Assembly: GCF_007681555.1 (NCBI RefSeq)
Contig: NZ_VELE01000001.1
Span: forward strand, 248,001 to 312,000
DNA length: 64,000 nt
From: Kocuria salsicia
GTDB taxonomy: Bacteria > Actinomycetota > Actinomycetes > Actinomycetales > Micrococcaceae
Direction of reading: 5' to 3'
The notes beneath the pieces were generated by a model. That model had not been told where the DNA came from and did not search any database. It was given only the letters and a program-made list of their open reading frames with translations. Position 1 is the first letter of the stretch. The number at the start of each line of letters is the position of its first letter. Made by a program: the position numbers and the translations under genes. Below are positions 27,245-35,690 of the stretch, piece by piece.

Positions 27245-29487
27245 CCTCGCTCCAGGAATGCTTCTCGGTCCTCGTCCAGCACGCGGGCGATCGCCTCGCG
27301 CAGGTGCGGGTGGTTGGTGAGCTGCGGGTCCTCGGCCACCACGGCCTCGGCGGCGGTGCGGGCGCGGGCCACCAGGGCCTCGTCGCGCAGCACCCCCACC
27401 CAGCGCAAGCCGGAGCGGCCACCGGACTGGGAGGCACCCAGGATGTCGCCCTCCCGGCGCAGCCGCAGGTCCACCTCGGCGAGCTCGAAGCCGTCCGTGG
27501 TCGCGGCCACGGCGTCCAGGCGCGCGCGGGACGGGTGGTCCGGTGCCACGCGGGTCACGAGCAGGCACGTGCTCGCGTGCTCCCCGCGCCCGATCCGCCC
27601 GCGTAGCTGATGCAGCTGGGAGATCCCGAAGCGCTCCGGGTCCACCACGACCATCAGGGTGGCGTTCGGGACGTCCACCCCGACCTCCACCACGGTGGTG
27701 GAGACGAGCACGTCCACGTCCCCCTCCGCGAACTGCGCCATGGTCCGGGCCTTGTCCTGGGTCTCCTGGCGTCCGTGCAGCACCCGCACGCAAGCACCGC
27801 GCAACTCCGGCCGCGCCGCAACCAGCTCGGCGAGCCACGTGACCGTAGCGGCCTCCGGCTCGTCCTCCTGGGTCTCCAGGGACTCCCGCAGACTCGTGAA
27901 TGACGGCACCGCGGCGTCGTCGCCGATCTTCGGCGCCACCACGTAGACCTGGCGGCCGTTGACCACGTGCTCAGCGGCGAGCTCCCAGACCCGGCGTTCC
28001 CACGCAGGGCCGTGCTCCGCGAGACCCACCACGTGGGTCTCGATCGGGCGGCGCCCACCCGGCAGCTCCCGCAGCGTGCTGACGTCCAGGTCGCCGAAGA
28101 CGGTCATGGCCACGGTGCGCGGGATGGGGGTGGCCGTCATCACGAGGGTGTGGGGGCTCTGGCCCGCCTTGTCCCGCAGGGCATCCCGCTGCTCCACGCC
28201 GAAGCGGTGCTGCTCGTCCACCACGGCCAGTCCGAGGTCCGCGAACTGGACGGCCTCCTGAATCAGGGCGTGGGTGCCCACGACGATCCCGGCGGCACCG
28301 CTCGCGATGTCCAGCAGCGCCTTGCGCCGGGCCGTGGCGCCCATGCTCCCGGTGAGCAGCGTGACCTCGGTGGCGTGCTCGTCCCCGCCCAGCCTGCCCG
28401 GCATGGCCAGCGGGCCAAGGGCACGGGTGATCTTCTCGTGGTGCTGGGTGGCGAGCACCTCGGTGGGCGCGAGCATGGCCGCCTGACCGCCGCTGTCCAC
28501 CACCTGCAGCATGGCCCGCAGCGCCACCACCGTCTTGCCGGAGCCCACATCACCCTGCAGCAGGCGGTTCATGGGCGCGGTGCCCGCGAGCTCTGCCGCG
28601 ATCTGCTCCCCCACCTTGCGCTGGCCGCGGGTGAGGTCGAACGACAGACCGGCGTCGAAGCGTGCGAGGATGCCGTCCGCCAGAACGGGGCGCGGGTCCA
28701 CCGGGTGCGAGGCGTGCTCGGCACGGCGACGGCGCAGCTCGGCCTGCAGCACGAACGCCTCCTGGAAGCGGAAGCGGCGCTGAGCGGACTCGTACGCGGC
28801 CACGGAGTCGGGCCGGTGCAGGTCTCGGTAGGCGTCGCCCGGGGGCGGCAGCTTCTCCACAACCACCACCTCCGACGGCAGCGGGTCCACGAGGGAGTCG
28901 AGGTCCGCGGTGAGCAGGACCTGGTGGACCACCTTCGCGATCCGCGGCGTCGTGAGCTTGGCCGTCTCCGGGTAGACCGGAATGGGCAGCAGCTCGCCGT
29001 CCGGCGAACGGTCGAGTGACTCGGGCGTGTCCACGGGGGCGTAGTCCGCCCCGGCCATGGACAGCGTGCCGCGGTAGAACTCGGGCTTGCCCGTGAACAG
29101 GGCCAGTGAGCCCACGGAAAGGTCCTTCTGGGCCGAGTAGGCGTTGAAGAACGTGATCTTCAGGCTCGCACCCGTGTCATCCGAGACGACCACGTCCGTG
29201 AGACTTCGGCGCGGGTCGCTGCGCATCCGTCGGGTGCTCGAGCTCTCCACCCGCGCCACGAACGAGGTCCGCTCCCCCGCCACGAGCTCCGAGAGGGCCT
29301 GGATCTTTCCGCGCCTGATGTAGCGCCGCGGGGCGTGGTCCAGCAGCTGGCCCACCGTGGTGATGCCCAGCTCCTTCTCGAGCAGGGCCACGGTGGAGCG
29401 CGGCGAGGAGCCGGGGACGTAGCGGGTCAGCGGCTGGTCGAGGACCCCGGCGAAGGCGCTGACACCGGCACCCCCGCGGGCGGTCAC
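27241..29487 (-). CDS. recG: ATP-dependent DNA helicase RecG
   Basis: RecG (748 residues) remodels stalled replication forks and Holliday junctions. An N-terminal wedge/OB domain precedes superfamily 2 helicase motifs: LLQGDVGSGKTVVALRAML (Walker A), LAVVDEQHRFGVEQR (DEQH Walker B), VMTATPIPRTVAMT, and the C-terminal RGRIGRGEHASTCLL. The GTG at 29487 is chosen because it overlaps the stop of the upstream DAK2 gene (GTGA); the in-frame extension to 29595 lies inside that gene. Confidence 0.95.
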   Translation of the reverse strand: MTARGGAGVSAFAGVLDQPLTRYVPGSSPRSTVALLEKELGITTVGQLLDHAPRRYIRRGKIQALSELVAGERTSFVARVESSSTRRMRSDPRRSLTDVVVSDDTGASLKITFFNAYSAQKDLSVGSLALFTGKPEFYRGTLSMAGADYAPVDTPESLDRSPDGELLPIPVYPETAKLTTPRIAKVVHQVLLTADLDSLVDPLPSEVVVVEKLPPPGDAYRDLHRPDSVAAYESAQRRFRFQEAFVLQAELRRRRAEHASHPVDPRPVLADGILARFDAGLSFDLTRGQRKVGEQIAAELAGTAPMNRLLQGDVGSGKTVVALRAMLQVVDSGGQAAMLAPTEVLATQHHEKITRALGPLAMPGRLGGDEHATEVTLLTGSMGATARRKALLDIASGAAGIVVGTHALIQEAVQFADLGLAVVDEQHRFGVEQRDALRDKAGQSPHTLVMTATPIPRTVAMTVFGDLDVSTLRELPGGRRPIETHVVGLAEHGPAWERRVWELAAEHVVNGRQVYVVAPKIGDDAAVPSFTSLRESLETQEDEPEAATVTWLAELVAARPELRGACVRVLHGRQETQDKARTMAQFAEGDVDVLVSTTVVEVGVDVPNATLMVVVDPERFGISQLHQLRGRIGRGEHASTCLLVTRVAPDHPSRARLDAVAATTDGFELAEVDLRLRREGDILGASQSGGRSGLRWVGVLRDEALVARARTAAEAVVAEDPQLTNHPHLREAIARVLDEDREAFLERG

Positions 29488-30431
29488 CGGGGCTCCACCG
29501 CGAGGGAGGTGACCGTGACGTTGCGGGCCTTGCCGCGGCGTCGCATCAGCTCCAGGGCGGTCTCCGGGTCCGTGACGTGCACGTGGACGCGCCACGTGTA
29601 GCCGTCCTCCTGCTCGCTCACGGCGCTGACGATGACGCTGTCACCGGCGTCGTCCAGCTCATGGCGCAGCTCTGCGGCGTCCAGGGCGGGCAGGTCCATG
29701 GTGCCCATGACCTCCCAGCCTTCCAGCTGATCCTGGGGTTCGCTCGTCAGTGGAAGCGCGTGCTGGCGCACGATCGCGGTCACGGGGTCCTCGAAACCCT
29801 CGTCCCCGCCGAGCTCCGCCCGCAGGGCAGCGAGGATCACGAGCATGCCGAGGGCACCGGAGTCCACCGTACCGCGCTCGGTGAGCACGGGGATCTGCTC
29901 CACGGTGTCCACGACCGCCTGAGCGCACGAGGCCAGCATGAGGTCCAGCCACTCGACGAGCTGCTGGTTCGAGCCCTCGGCGCTCGTGTCCGGGAGGGGC
30001 ACCTCACCGGCGGCCTGCAGCACGGAGAGCATGGTGCCGGGCACGGGGTCTGTGAGGGCGGAGGAGCAGCGGACCCTGGCCGCCGTGAAGGCATCCCTGA
30101 GCTGCTCCGCGGTCAGCCGCACGCTGCCCTCCACGGCGTGGCCCATGGCGGTGAGCGTCAGGGCCGCCAGCATCCCGGAGTTGCCCCGTGCCTCCTCAAG
30201 GGCGGCCTGGCCCGCGTAGAGCAGCAGCTCCCCGACGTCCCTGCCCTCGATCAGGTGGGCGGCCTGCGCGGCGTGGCCCAGGGTGACGCTGAGGTTTACC
30301 CCGGTGTCCGCATCCGCGACAGGAAAGACGTTGAGGTTGTCCAGCACGTCCGCGTGATCGCACAGACCGCGATGGGCGGCGTCGAGCCAGCTGCGCACCT
30401 CTTCGGTGGACGATCCGGGCTTACTGCTCAA
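29484..30431 (-). CDS. DAK2-domain (DhaL/FakA-like) protein
   Basis: A 315-residue protein with an N-terminal DhaL-type kinase domain, as in FakA and dihydroxyacetone kinase L subunits, and a short C-terminal part; FakA is about 550 residues. The phosphate and Mg-binding motif reads NVFPVADADTGVNL, where most family members have NVFPVPDGDTGTN: both aspartates that coordinate metal remain. EEARGNSGM and GTVDSGALGM are also conserved. The TTG at 30431 is favoured because AAGGATGGG lies just upstream; it overlaps the end of thiL by 11 bases. The position between thiL and recG is conserved in actinobacteria. Confidence 0.85.
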   Translation of the reverse strand: MSSKPGSSTEEVRSWLDAAHRGLCDHADVLDNLNVFPVADADTGVNLSVTLGHAAQAAHLIEGRDVGELLLYAGQAALEEARGNSGMLAALTLTAMGHAVEGSVRLTAEQLRDAFTAARVRCSSALTDPVPGTMLSVLQAAGEVPLPDTSAEGSNQQLVEWLDLMLASCAQAVVDTVEQIPVLTERGTVDSGALGMLVILAALRAELGGDEGFEDPVTAIVRQHALPLTSEPQDQLEGWEVMGTMDLPALDAAELRHELDDAGDSVIVSAVSEQEDGYTWRVHVHVTDPETALELMRRRGKARNVTVTSLAVEPR

Positions 30432-31536
30432 AATGATCCCATCCTTCAACGACGTCGAACCCGAACCACTGCCTCGGGGACTGTCCCGCGATCGTGACGG
30501 CCGGGCCCTCGCGATGCTGCCCGCGCGCGTCGCAACCCGCCGGCGCTGAACTGCCGGACCGGGCCCGCGCGGGGGCCGCGGGCGCACACGAGCCTATCGC
30601 ACGGACCTCCGGGGGCAGAGGGGAATCCACAGGCAGCACGGCGAGCAGACCGTGGTCCTCACCGCCGGTGAGCAGCCACTGCCACGGGTCCGTGCCCACG
30701 ACCCACGCCGCCGGCTCCAGCTGCGCCAGAGCGGCCTCCAGTGCGGTGGGATCGAGGTCGATGTGCACCCCGCTGGCCTCGGCGATCCGTCGGGCGTCCC
30801 GCAGCAGGCCGTCCGAGACGTCCAGCATGGCGGTGGCCCCGGCACGGGCGAGCTCGACCCCGCTGCCCACCGGTGGGCGGGGTCGCAACTGGGCCGCGCT
30901 CAGAGTCCTGCGCAGCTCCCCGGGCACCTCGTCCCACCGGCCGGGCACGGGCGTCAGGAGGGCGTCGAGCCCCGCGGCGGCGTGGCCGAGCACGCCGGTG
31001 TGCACGAGCGTTCCCCCGCCCCCGGCGCCGCCGCGCAGCACAGGGGCCAGCTCGCAGCGTCCCAGCACGGTGGCGGTGACCGAGAGCTCCCGGCCTCGCC
31101 CGAGGTCCCCTCCCACGAGGGCGCACTCCGTGGCACCAAGCTCCTCGAACGCGCGGGAGAGACCGTCGGCGAAGTCCGTGACCCACTGCACCGGGGTGTC
31201 CCCGGGCAGGGTGAGGGAGACGACGACCGCGGTGGGCGTGGCACCCATGGCCGCCACGTCCGCAAGGTTCTGCGCCGCGCACTTGCGGCCGAGGTCCCAG
31301 CCCGTGGTGCGGTCTCCGCTGGGCCACACCGCCAGGAAGTCCTGCCCCGCGGTCAGCGTGTCCGTGGTGACGACCACTCTGCCACCGGGTGTGGCCACCA
31401 CGGCACAGTCGTCCCCCGGTCCGGTGAGCACGTGCGGGCCGTGCGTGGTGGCGACGGGCAGGAACGCCCGCAGCAGCTGCGACTCACTCACCTGGGACAC
31501 GGTGGCCCCCGGCGGTGTCGCGGACTCGTGCGTCAT
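30421..31536 (-). CDS. thiL: Thiamine-monophosphate kinase
   Basis: ThiL (371 residues) phosphorylates thiamine monophosphate to the active diphosphate. Conserved motifs are LTGPGDDCAVV near residue 44, TTDTLTAGQDF, GRKCAAQNLADVAAMGA, and AMLDVSDGLLRDARRIAEASGV, which build the dimeric ATP site of the PurM fold. An unusual Ala/Arg-rich insertion precedes the C-terminal VEGWDHF. The ATG at 31536 sits seven bases after a TAGGGT -10 box. It heads the thiL-DAK2-recG-rsmD operon. Confidence 0.93.
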   Translation of the reverse strand: MTHESATPPGATVSQVSESQLLRAFLPVATTHGPHVLTGPGDDCAVVATPGGRVVVTTDTLTAGQDFLAVWPSGDRTTGWDLGRKCAAQNLADVAAMGATPTAVVVSLTLPGDTPVQWVTDFADGLSRAFEELGATECALVGGDLGRGRELSVTATVLGRCELAPVLRGGAGGGGTLVHTGVLGHAAAGLDALLTPVPGRWDEVPGELRRTLSAAQLRPRPPVGSGVELARAGATAMLDVSDGLLRDARRIAEASGVHIDLDPTALEAALAQLEPAAWVVGTDPWQWLLTGGEDHGLLAVLPVDSPLPPEVRAIGSCAPAAPARARSGSSAPAGCDARGQHREGPAVTIAGQSPRQWFGFDVVEGWDHFEQ

Positions 31537-31543
31537 ACGTCTC

Positions 31544-31549
31544 ACCCTA
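31544..31549 (-). promoter_or_regulatory. -10 box of thiL operon
   Basis: TAGGGT on the minus strand, seven bases before the thiL ATG; a leaderless transcript is likely. Confidence 0.5.
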
Positions 31550-31590
31550 GCCACACCCTCCGACGCGCATTACGCGCCCGCTCCACCGCC

Positions 31591-31596
31591 TATCCT
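31591..31596 (+). promoter_or_regulatory. -10 box of the DUF3515 gene
   Basis: TATCCT, seven bases before the ATG at 31604, with no ribosome-binding site between them. Confidence 0.5.
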
Positions 31597-31603
31597 GGAT
31601 GCC

Positions 31604-32299
31604 ATGGTTCTCCCCTCCCCACACCGCCGCCCGTCGTTCCGGAAATCGGTCGGGGTTCGGGCCCGTGTTCAGGACGACGCGCAGGTTCAGGCGCAGGACA
31701 CGGGGCTCCCGGCCTCGCGGCGCTTCCGCGGCACCAGGCCCCTCGGGGAGAGGCTTCCGGGCACGGCCCGGACGACCGGGCACCCTGCTCGCGGCGCGGC
31801 GTCCTCGCGGGCACGACGCCGCACGGCGGGGCTCGGCGCGCTCGTCGCCGGAACGCTCGCACTCACGGGCTGCGGATCGAGCGTGACCGTGGAGAGCGCC
31901 CCGCACGCCACGGACCCGCAGTGCGCCTCGGTGATGCTGGCGATGCCTGACGTCGTCAGCGACCTAGACCGCCGCGAGACGTCCAGCCAGGGGACCACCG
32001 CGTACGGGGACCCCTCCGCGATGATCGTGCGCTGCGGGGTGGACGAGCCGGGCCCCACCACGGACCCGTGCACCAACGTCAACGGCGTGGACTGGCTGAT
32101 CTCCGAGGTCGAGGACCAGAAGGACCAGTGGCGCGCCGTGACCTACGGGCGCTCCCCCGCCACGGAGGTGCTCTTCGACGGAAGCCGAGTGCCCTCCTCC
32201 ACGGCACTGGTGGACACCGGGTCCGCCGTGCAGAGCGTTCCCCAGACCCGCCAGTGCCTCTCCGTCAAGGACACCCTGGAGCAGCAGGGACAGTCCTGA
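31604..32299 (+). CDS. DUF3515 family lipoprotein
   Basis: A 231-residue actinobacterial protein of the DUF3515 type, usually encoded between ddl and thiL as here. A long Arg-rich N-terminus (about 75 residues) comes before a hydrophobic stretch with lipobox, LGALVAGTLALTGC, after which the mature part has four further Cys residues in pairs (DPQCASVM, IVRCGVD, DPCTNVNGVDW, RQCLSVK). The long N-terminal region is odd for a signal peptide; a start nearer the lipobox is possible, but the -10 box adjacent to 31604 supports the long form. Function is unknown; it should be attached to the outer membrane face. Confidence 0.8.
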   Translation: MVLPSPHRRPSFRKSVGVRARVQDDAQVQAQDTGLPASRRFRGTRPLGERLPGTARTTGHPARGAASSRARRRTAGLGALVAGTLALTGCGSSVTVESAPHATDPQCASVMLAMPDVVSDLDRRETSSQGTTAYGDPSAMIVRCGVDEPGPTTDPCTNVNGVDWLISEVEDQKDQWRAVTYGRSPATEVLFDGSRVPSSTALVDTGSAVQSVPQTRQCLSVKDTLEQQGQS

Positions 32300-32325
32300 C
32301 CCGGCGCTCACGTCACCGGGTCAGG
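32295..32325. terminator. Bidirectional hairpin between DUF3515 and ddl
   Basis: A perfect 10-bp stem (32295-32304 with 32316-32325). It overlaps the DUF3515 stop codon and lies between convergent genes. Confidence 0.6.
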
Positions 32326-32401
32326 ATGTTCCGGGGCGCAGGAGCAGAGGAACGCGACCGAACGCGGACGCCGGACCCGCCGCGCAGGGGGGGTCACTCG
32401 C

Positions 32402-33553
32402 TCAGCGCAGCCCCACGGGCCGTTCGAGCGCGAGCGTGATGAGCTCGTCGATCAGCTCGCTGTACTCCAGCCCGCTCGCGGCCCACATGCGGGGGTACAT
32501 GGAGATGGGCGTGAAGCCGGGCATGGTGTTGATCTCATTGATGACCACGCGGTTGTCCGCAGTGACGAAGAAGTCGCAGCGAGCGAGTCCCTCACCGTCC
32601 ACGGCGTTGAAGGCCCGCACGGCGTCGCGGCGCAGGGTCTTGATCACCTCGTCCGGCAGCCGTGCGGGGCAGGAGAGGGTGGCGCCGTCGTCCTCCACGT
32701 ACTTGGCGTCGAAGTCGTAGAAGTCGTGGCCCTGGACCTCGATCTCCCCGGGCAGGGACGCGCGAGCGGGCTCCGTCCCGTGATCCCCCAGGACGGCGCA
32801 CTCGATCTCCCGGCCCTCGAGGCCCGCTTCGACGACGACCTTCAGGTCGTGCTCCCGCGCCGTCTCCATGGCGGCGTCCAGCTGCGACATCTCGTCCACC
32901 CGTGTAATGCCGAAGGACGATCCCGCGCGCGCCGGCTTCACGAACACCGGGAACCCCAGCGCCTCGATCCGCTCGCGCACACCCTCACGGTCCGTGCGCC
33001 ACATCCGGTCCGGGACCACCGTGTAGGGGCCCACCTCGAGCCCGGCGGCCTCGAAAGCGATCTTCATGAAGTGCTTGTCCATGCCGATCGCGGAGGCGGC
33101 GACACCGCACCCCACGTAGGGCAGGTCCGCGAGCTCGAGCATCCCCTGGAGGGTGCCGTCCTCGCCGAACGGCCCGTGCAGCAGGGGGAAGACGGCGTCC
33201 ACGTGGCGACCCCTCGTGAGCGGTGCCCCGAACTCGCCGGAGTCGTGGATCAGCAGGCGGTTGTCGCCGGCCTGCAGGGGAAGGCTCACACGGCGCTCCC
33301 CGACCGGCAGCTGCGCCAGGGGCGTCTCCTCCAGCAGCGCCTCCAGCTCCTCCTGTGAGAACAGGAACCATGCGCCGTCCCGGGAGATCCCCACGCTCAC
33401 GACGTCCCACTTGTCCCGGTCGATCGCGCGTAGCACGGACCGGGCGGTGATGAGGGACACGGAGTGCTCGGAGGAGCGGCCACCGAACACGACCGCCACG
33501 CACGGCCTCTCGCCCTGCGCGGTGGCCTCGGCGGTCTCGTGGCTGGTGCTCAT
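32402..33553 (-). CDS. ddl: D-alanine-D-alanine ligase
   Basis: Ddl (383 residues) makes the D-Ala-D-Ala dipeptide of peptidoglycan precursors. ATP-grasp fold with VVFGGRSSEHSVSL, PLLHGPFGEDGTLQGMLEL, VKPARAGSSFGITRV, and the Mg site VVINEINTMPGFTPISMYP. The Tyr-type residue region FYDFDAKYVED is typical of the D-Ala rather than D-Lac form. The ATG overlaps the gpsA stop (ATGA). Last gene of the plsC-gpsA-ddl run. Confidence 0.96.
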   Translation of the reverse strand: MSTSHETAEATAQGERPCVAVVFGGRSSEHSVSLITARSVLRAIDRDKWDVVSVGISRDGAWFLFSQEELEALLEETPLAQLPVGERRVSLPLQAGDNRLLIHDSGEFGAPLTRGRHVDAVFPLLHGPFGEDGTLQGMLELADLPYVGCGVAASAIGMDKHFMKIAFEAAGLEVGPYTVVPDRMWRTDREGVRERIEALGFPVFVKPARAGSSFGITRVDEMSQLDAAMETAREHDLKVVVEAGLEGREIECAVLGDHGTEPARASLPGEIEVQGHDFYDFDAKYVEDDGATLSCPARLPDEVIKTLRRDAVRAFNAVDGEGLARCDFFVTADNRVVINEINTMPGFTPISMYPRMWAASGLEYSELIDELITLALERPVGLR

Positions 33554-34662
33554 GCGGTATTCCCTTCGGATTTCAGGTCTCGGCCCAGCAGCTTGGGGGC
33601 CAGTTCGTCCACCGGGGCGCCGTCGCGCAGCACGCTCACGACGGCGTCCGTGATGGGCATGTCCACGCCGTGGCGCTGCGCGAGGGTGAGGACGGCGGGC
33701 GCCGAGGTGATGCCCTCGGCGGTCTGGGTCATGGCGTCCTGCACCTGGGCGAGCGTGAGGCCCGCCCCCAGGAGCCTGCCGGCGGTGCGGTTGCGGGACA
33801 GGGACGAGGAGCATGTGGCCACGAGGTCACCCATGCCGGAGAGCCCTGACAGCGTGGTGAGGTCCCCGCCCAGTGCGAGAGCCAGCCGGGTGGTCTCCGC
33901 GAGACCGCGCGTCATCACGGAGGCCTTCGAGTTGTCCCCGTAGCCGCGACCGTCGCAGATCCCCACGCACAGGGCGATCACGTTCTTCACGAGTCCGCCG
34001 ATCTCCGTGCCCACCACATCCGCGTTGGTGTACGGACGGAAGTACGGGGCGGCACAGCAAAGGGCGACCCATGCCGCGGTCCCGTGCTCCGGGGCGGCCA
34101 CGACCGACGCCGTGGGCTCCTCCCGAGCGATCTCCATGGCGAGGTTCGGTCCGGAGAGCACACAGGTGCGCCCTGCCCACTCCTCCTGCGAACCGGCCGC
34201 GTGCGCGCCGAGCACCTGCGCGATCACCTCGGTCATGCGCAGACCCGTGGTGGACTCCAGCCCCTTGGCGAGGGACAGCACGACGGCGTCCGGGTCCAGG
34301 TGCGGGGCGGCCACCGTCAGCTGCGCGCGCAGCGACTGGGCGGGGATCGCGGCGACCACGAGTCCCGCACCCTCCAGGGCCGCCGGGAGGTCGCTCGAGT
34401 ACTCGAGCCCCTCCGGCAGGTCCACGCCCGGCACGTAGCGCTCGTTGCGGTGCTCGCGGGAGAGGGTGGCCATTGCCTCAGGGGAACGGCCCCACAGGCA
34501 CACGGTGCGCTCGGCACCGGCGTCCGCGGCGGCGTCGGCGAGGACCTTCGCGAAGGTGGTGCCCCACGACCCGGCGCCCAGCACGGTGATCTTGGCGGGT
34601 CCAGCCTCGGAGCGCGGCACGGTGGCGGAGGTGGCGGGAGGTGTCCCGTCGGTACGTGTCAC
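33550..34662 (-). CDS. gpsA: NAD(P)H-dependent glycerol-3-phosphate dehydrogenase
   Basis: GpsA (370 residues) makes sn-glycerol 3-phosphate for membrane lipids. After an N-terminal tail of about 25 residues the nucleotide-binding motif is VLGAGSWGTTFAKVLAD; the catalytic Lys lies in GGLVKNVIALCVGICDG, and further family blocks are GNSKASVMTRGLAE (here GDNSKAS) and GLSGMGDLVATCSSSLSRNR. A GTG start overlaps the plsC stop (GTGA). Adjacent plsC uses its product, so the two genes form a phosphatidic acid module. Confidence 0.95.
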   Translation of the reverse strand: MTRTDGTPPATSATVPRSEAGPAKITVLGAGSWGTTFAKVLADAAADAGAERTVCLWGRSPEAMATLSREHRNERYVPGVDLPEGLEYSSDLPAALEGAGLVVAAIPAQSLRAQLTVAAPHLDPDAVVLSLAKGLESTTGLRMTEVIAQVLGAHAAGSQEEWAGRTCVLSGPNLAMEIAREEPTASVVAAPEHGTAAWVALCCAAPYFRPYTNADVVGTEIGGLVKNVIALCVGICDGRGYGDNSKASVMTRGLAETTRLALALGGDLTTLSGLSGMGDLVATCSSSLSRNRTAGRLLGAGLTLAQVQDAMTQTAEGITSAPAVLTLAQRHGVDMPITDAVVSVLRDGAPVDELAPKLLGRDLKSEGNTA

Positions 34663-35567
34663 GGTGCCACGCTCCCGCCGGCGTTCCCGAGCGGGGCGCC
34701 CGGGTCTGGAGCGGGTGCGCTGCCGGGCGCCGCGTCCGAGGCGAGACGGGTCTCTGCGGGCGAGGCGCCGTCGCCGGCCGTGCCAGCCACGTCCATCGAC
34801 GCCGCGCCAGCGGTCACTGCTCCCGGCTGCCGCGCCGCGCCACGGCGGGGGTCGAAGGGCTCCGGCGGCGGGGTCTCGCCGCGCAGCTCGCCCGTGAGTC
34901 TGGTGACGGCGGCCATGATCACCTCGGTGGCGCGCCCGAGCTCCTCGGGGGACGGGTGACCGGAACGTACGAGCCCGCCGGGCACGAGATCCTGTGCACG
35001 AAGCGGCTCGCCGATGACACCCGTGACCCTCTTGGGGGGCCACGCACTGAACGTGCGGTGTCCCTGCGGATCCCGGTACAGGATCTCCTGGTCCCCCCAG
35101 TGCGCCATCGGCACCACGGGAACACCCGTCTCCAGCGCCAGGCGGGCTGCACCGGTGCGACCACGCATGGGCCACATGCCCGGGTCCCTCGTGATGGTGC
35201 CCTCCGGGTACACGATGATCGCGCCGCCACTGTCCAGCTCCGCGCGCGCGGCCACCAGGGAGTCCTTGGCCCGCGAGGTGCCGCGGTACACGGGAACCTG
35301 GCCGGTCCGCCGGATCACGGAGCCCATCACGGGGACGCGGAACAGGGATTCCTTGGCAAGGAACCGCGGCATGATCCCGGCCTTGTAGACGGGGTACGCC
35401 ACGGTGATGGGGTCGATCTCCGTGAGGTGGTTGGCCACCACCACGAAGCCGCCCTGCGCGGGGAAGTTCTCCTGCCCGCTCCAGCGCGGCACGGCGAGCG
35501 CCCGGTAGACGGGGATCACCATGCCCGCCAGCACGCGGAACACGCGGCGCTGGGAGGTCCTGCTCAT
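34659..35567 (-). CDS. plsC: 1-acyl-glycerol-3-phosphate acyltransferase
   Basis: PlsC-type acyltransferase (302 residues) that acylates lysophosphatidic acid to phosphatidic acid at the membrane. The catalytic motif NHLTEID (NHX4D) follows FVVVANHL, and the second motif YPEGTITRDPGMWPMRGRTG is present. The last 70 residues are Pro/Ala/Gly-rich and probably disordered. The ATG at 35567 matches the family N-terminus; the longer frame upstream overlaps the murA end. It precedes gpsA with a four-base overlap. Confidence 0.92.
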   Translation of the reverse strand: MSRTSQRRVFRVLAGMVIPVYRALAVPRWSGQENFPAQGGFVVVANHLTEIDPITVAYPVYKAGIMPRFLAKESLFRVPVMGSVIRRTGQVPVYRGTSRAKDSLVAARAELDSGGAIIVYPEGTITRDPGMWPMRGRTGAARLALETGVPVVPMAHWGDQEILYRDPQGHRTFSAWPPKRVTGVIGEPLRAQDLVPGGLVRSGHPSPEELGRATEVIMAAVTRLTGELRGETPPPEPFDPRRGAARQPGAVTAGAASMDVAGTAGDGASPAETRLASDAAPGSAPAPDPGAPLGNAGGSVAP

Positions 35568-35676
35568 GGGTTCATCCACTCCTCGGTGGGCAGCAGGCGC
35601 CGTCTCCCGGGGAGGCGCTGGCCGCTGTGGGATGCTTCGTGGGCCACGTCGGCCAACGCAGGTTCGGGGCGCCGAC

Positions 35677-35690
35677 GACGCCGCGGCGTC
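35677..35690. repeat. Perfect 14-bp palindrome at the murA stop
   Basis: GACGCCGCGGCGTC overlaps the murA stop codon. It is a self-complementary GC-rich element that could form a hairpin in the murA-plsC transcript; similar GACGTCG-containing elements occur in other intergenic spaces of the window. Confidence 0.5.
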
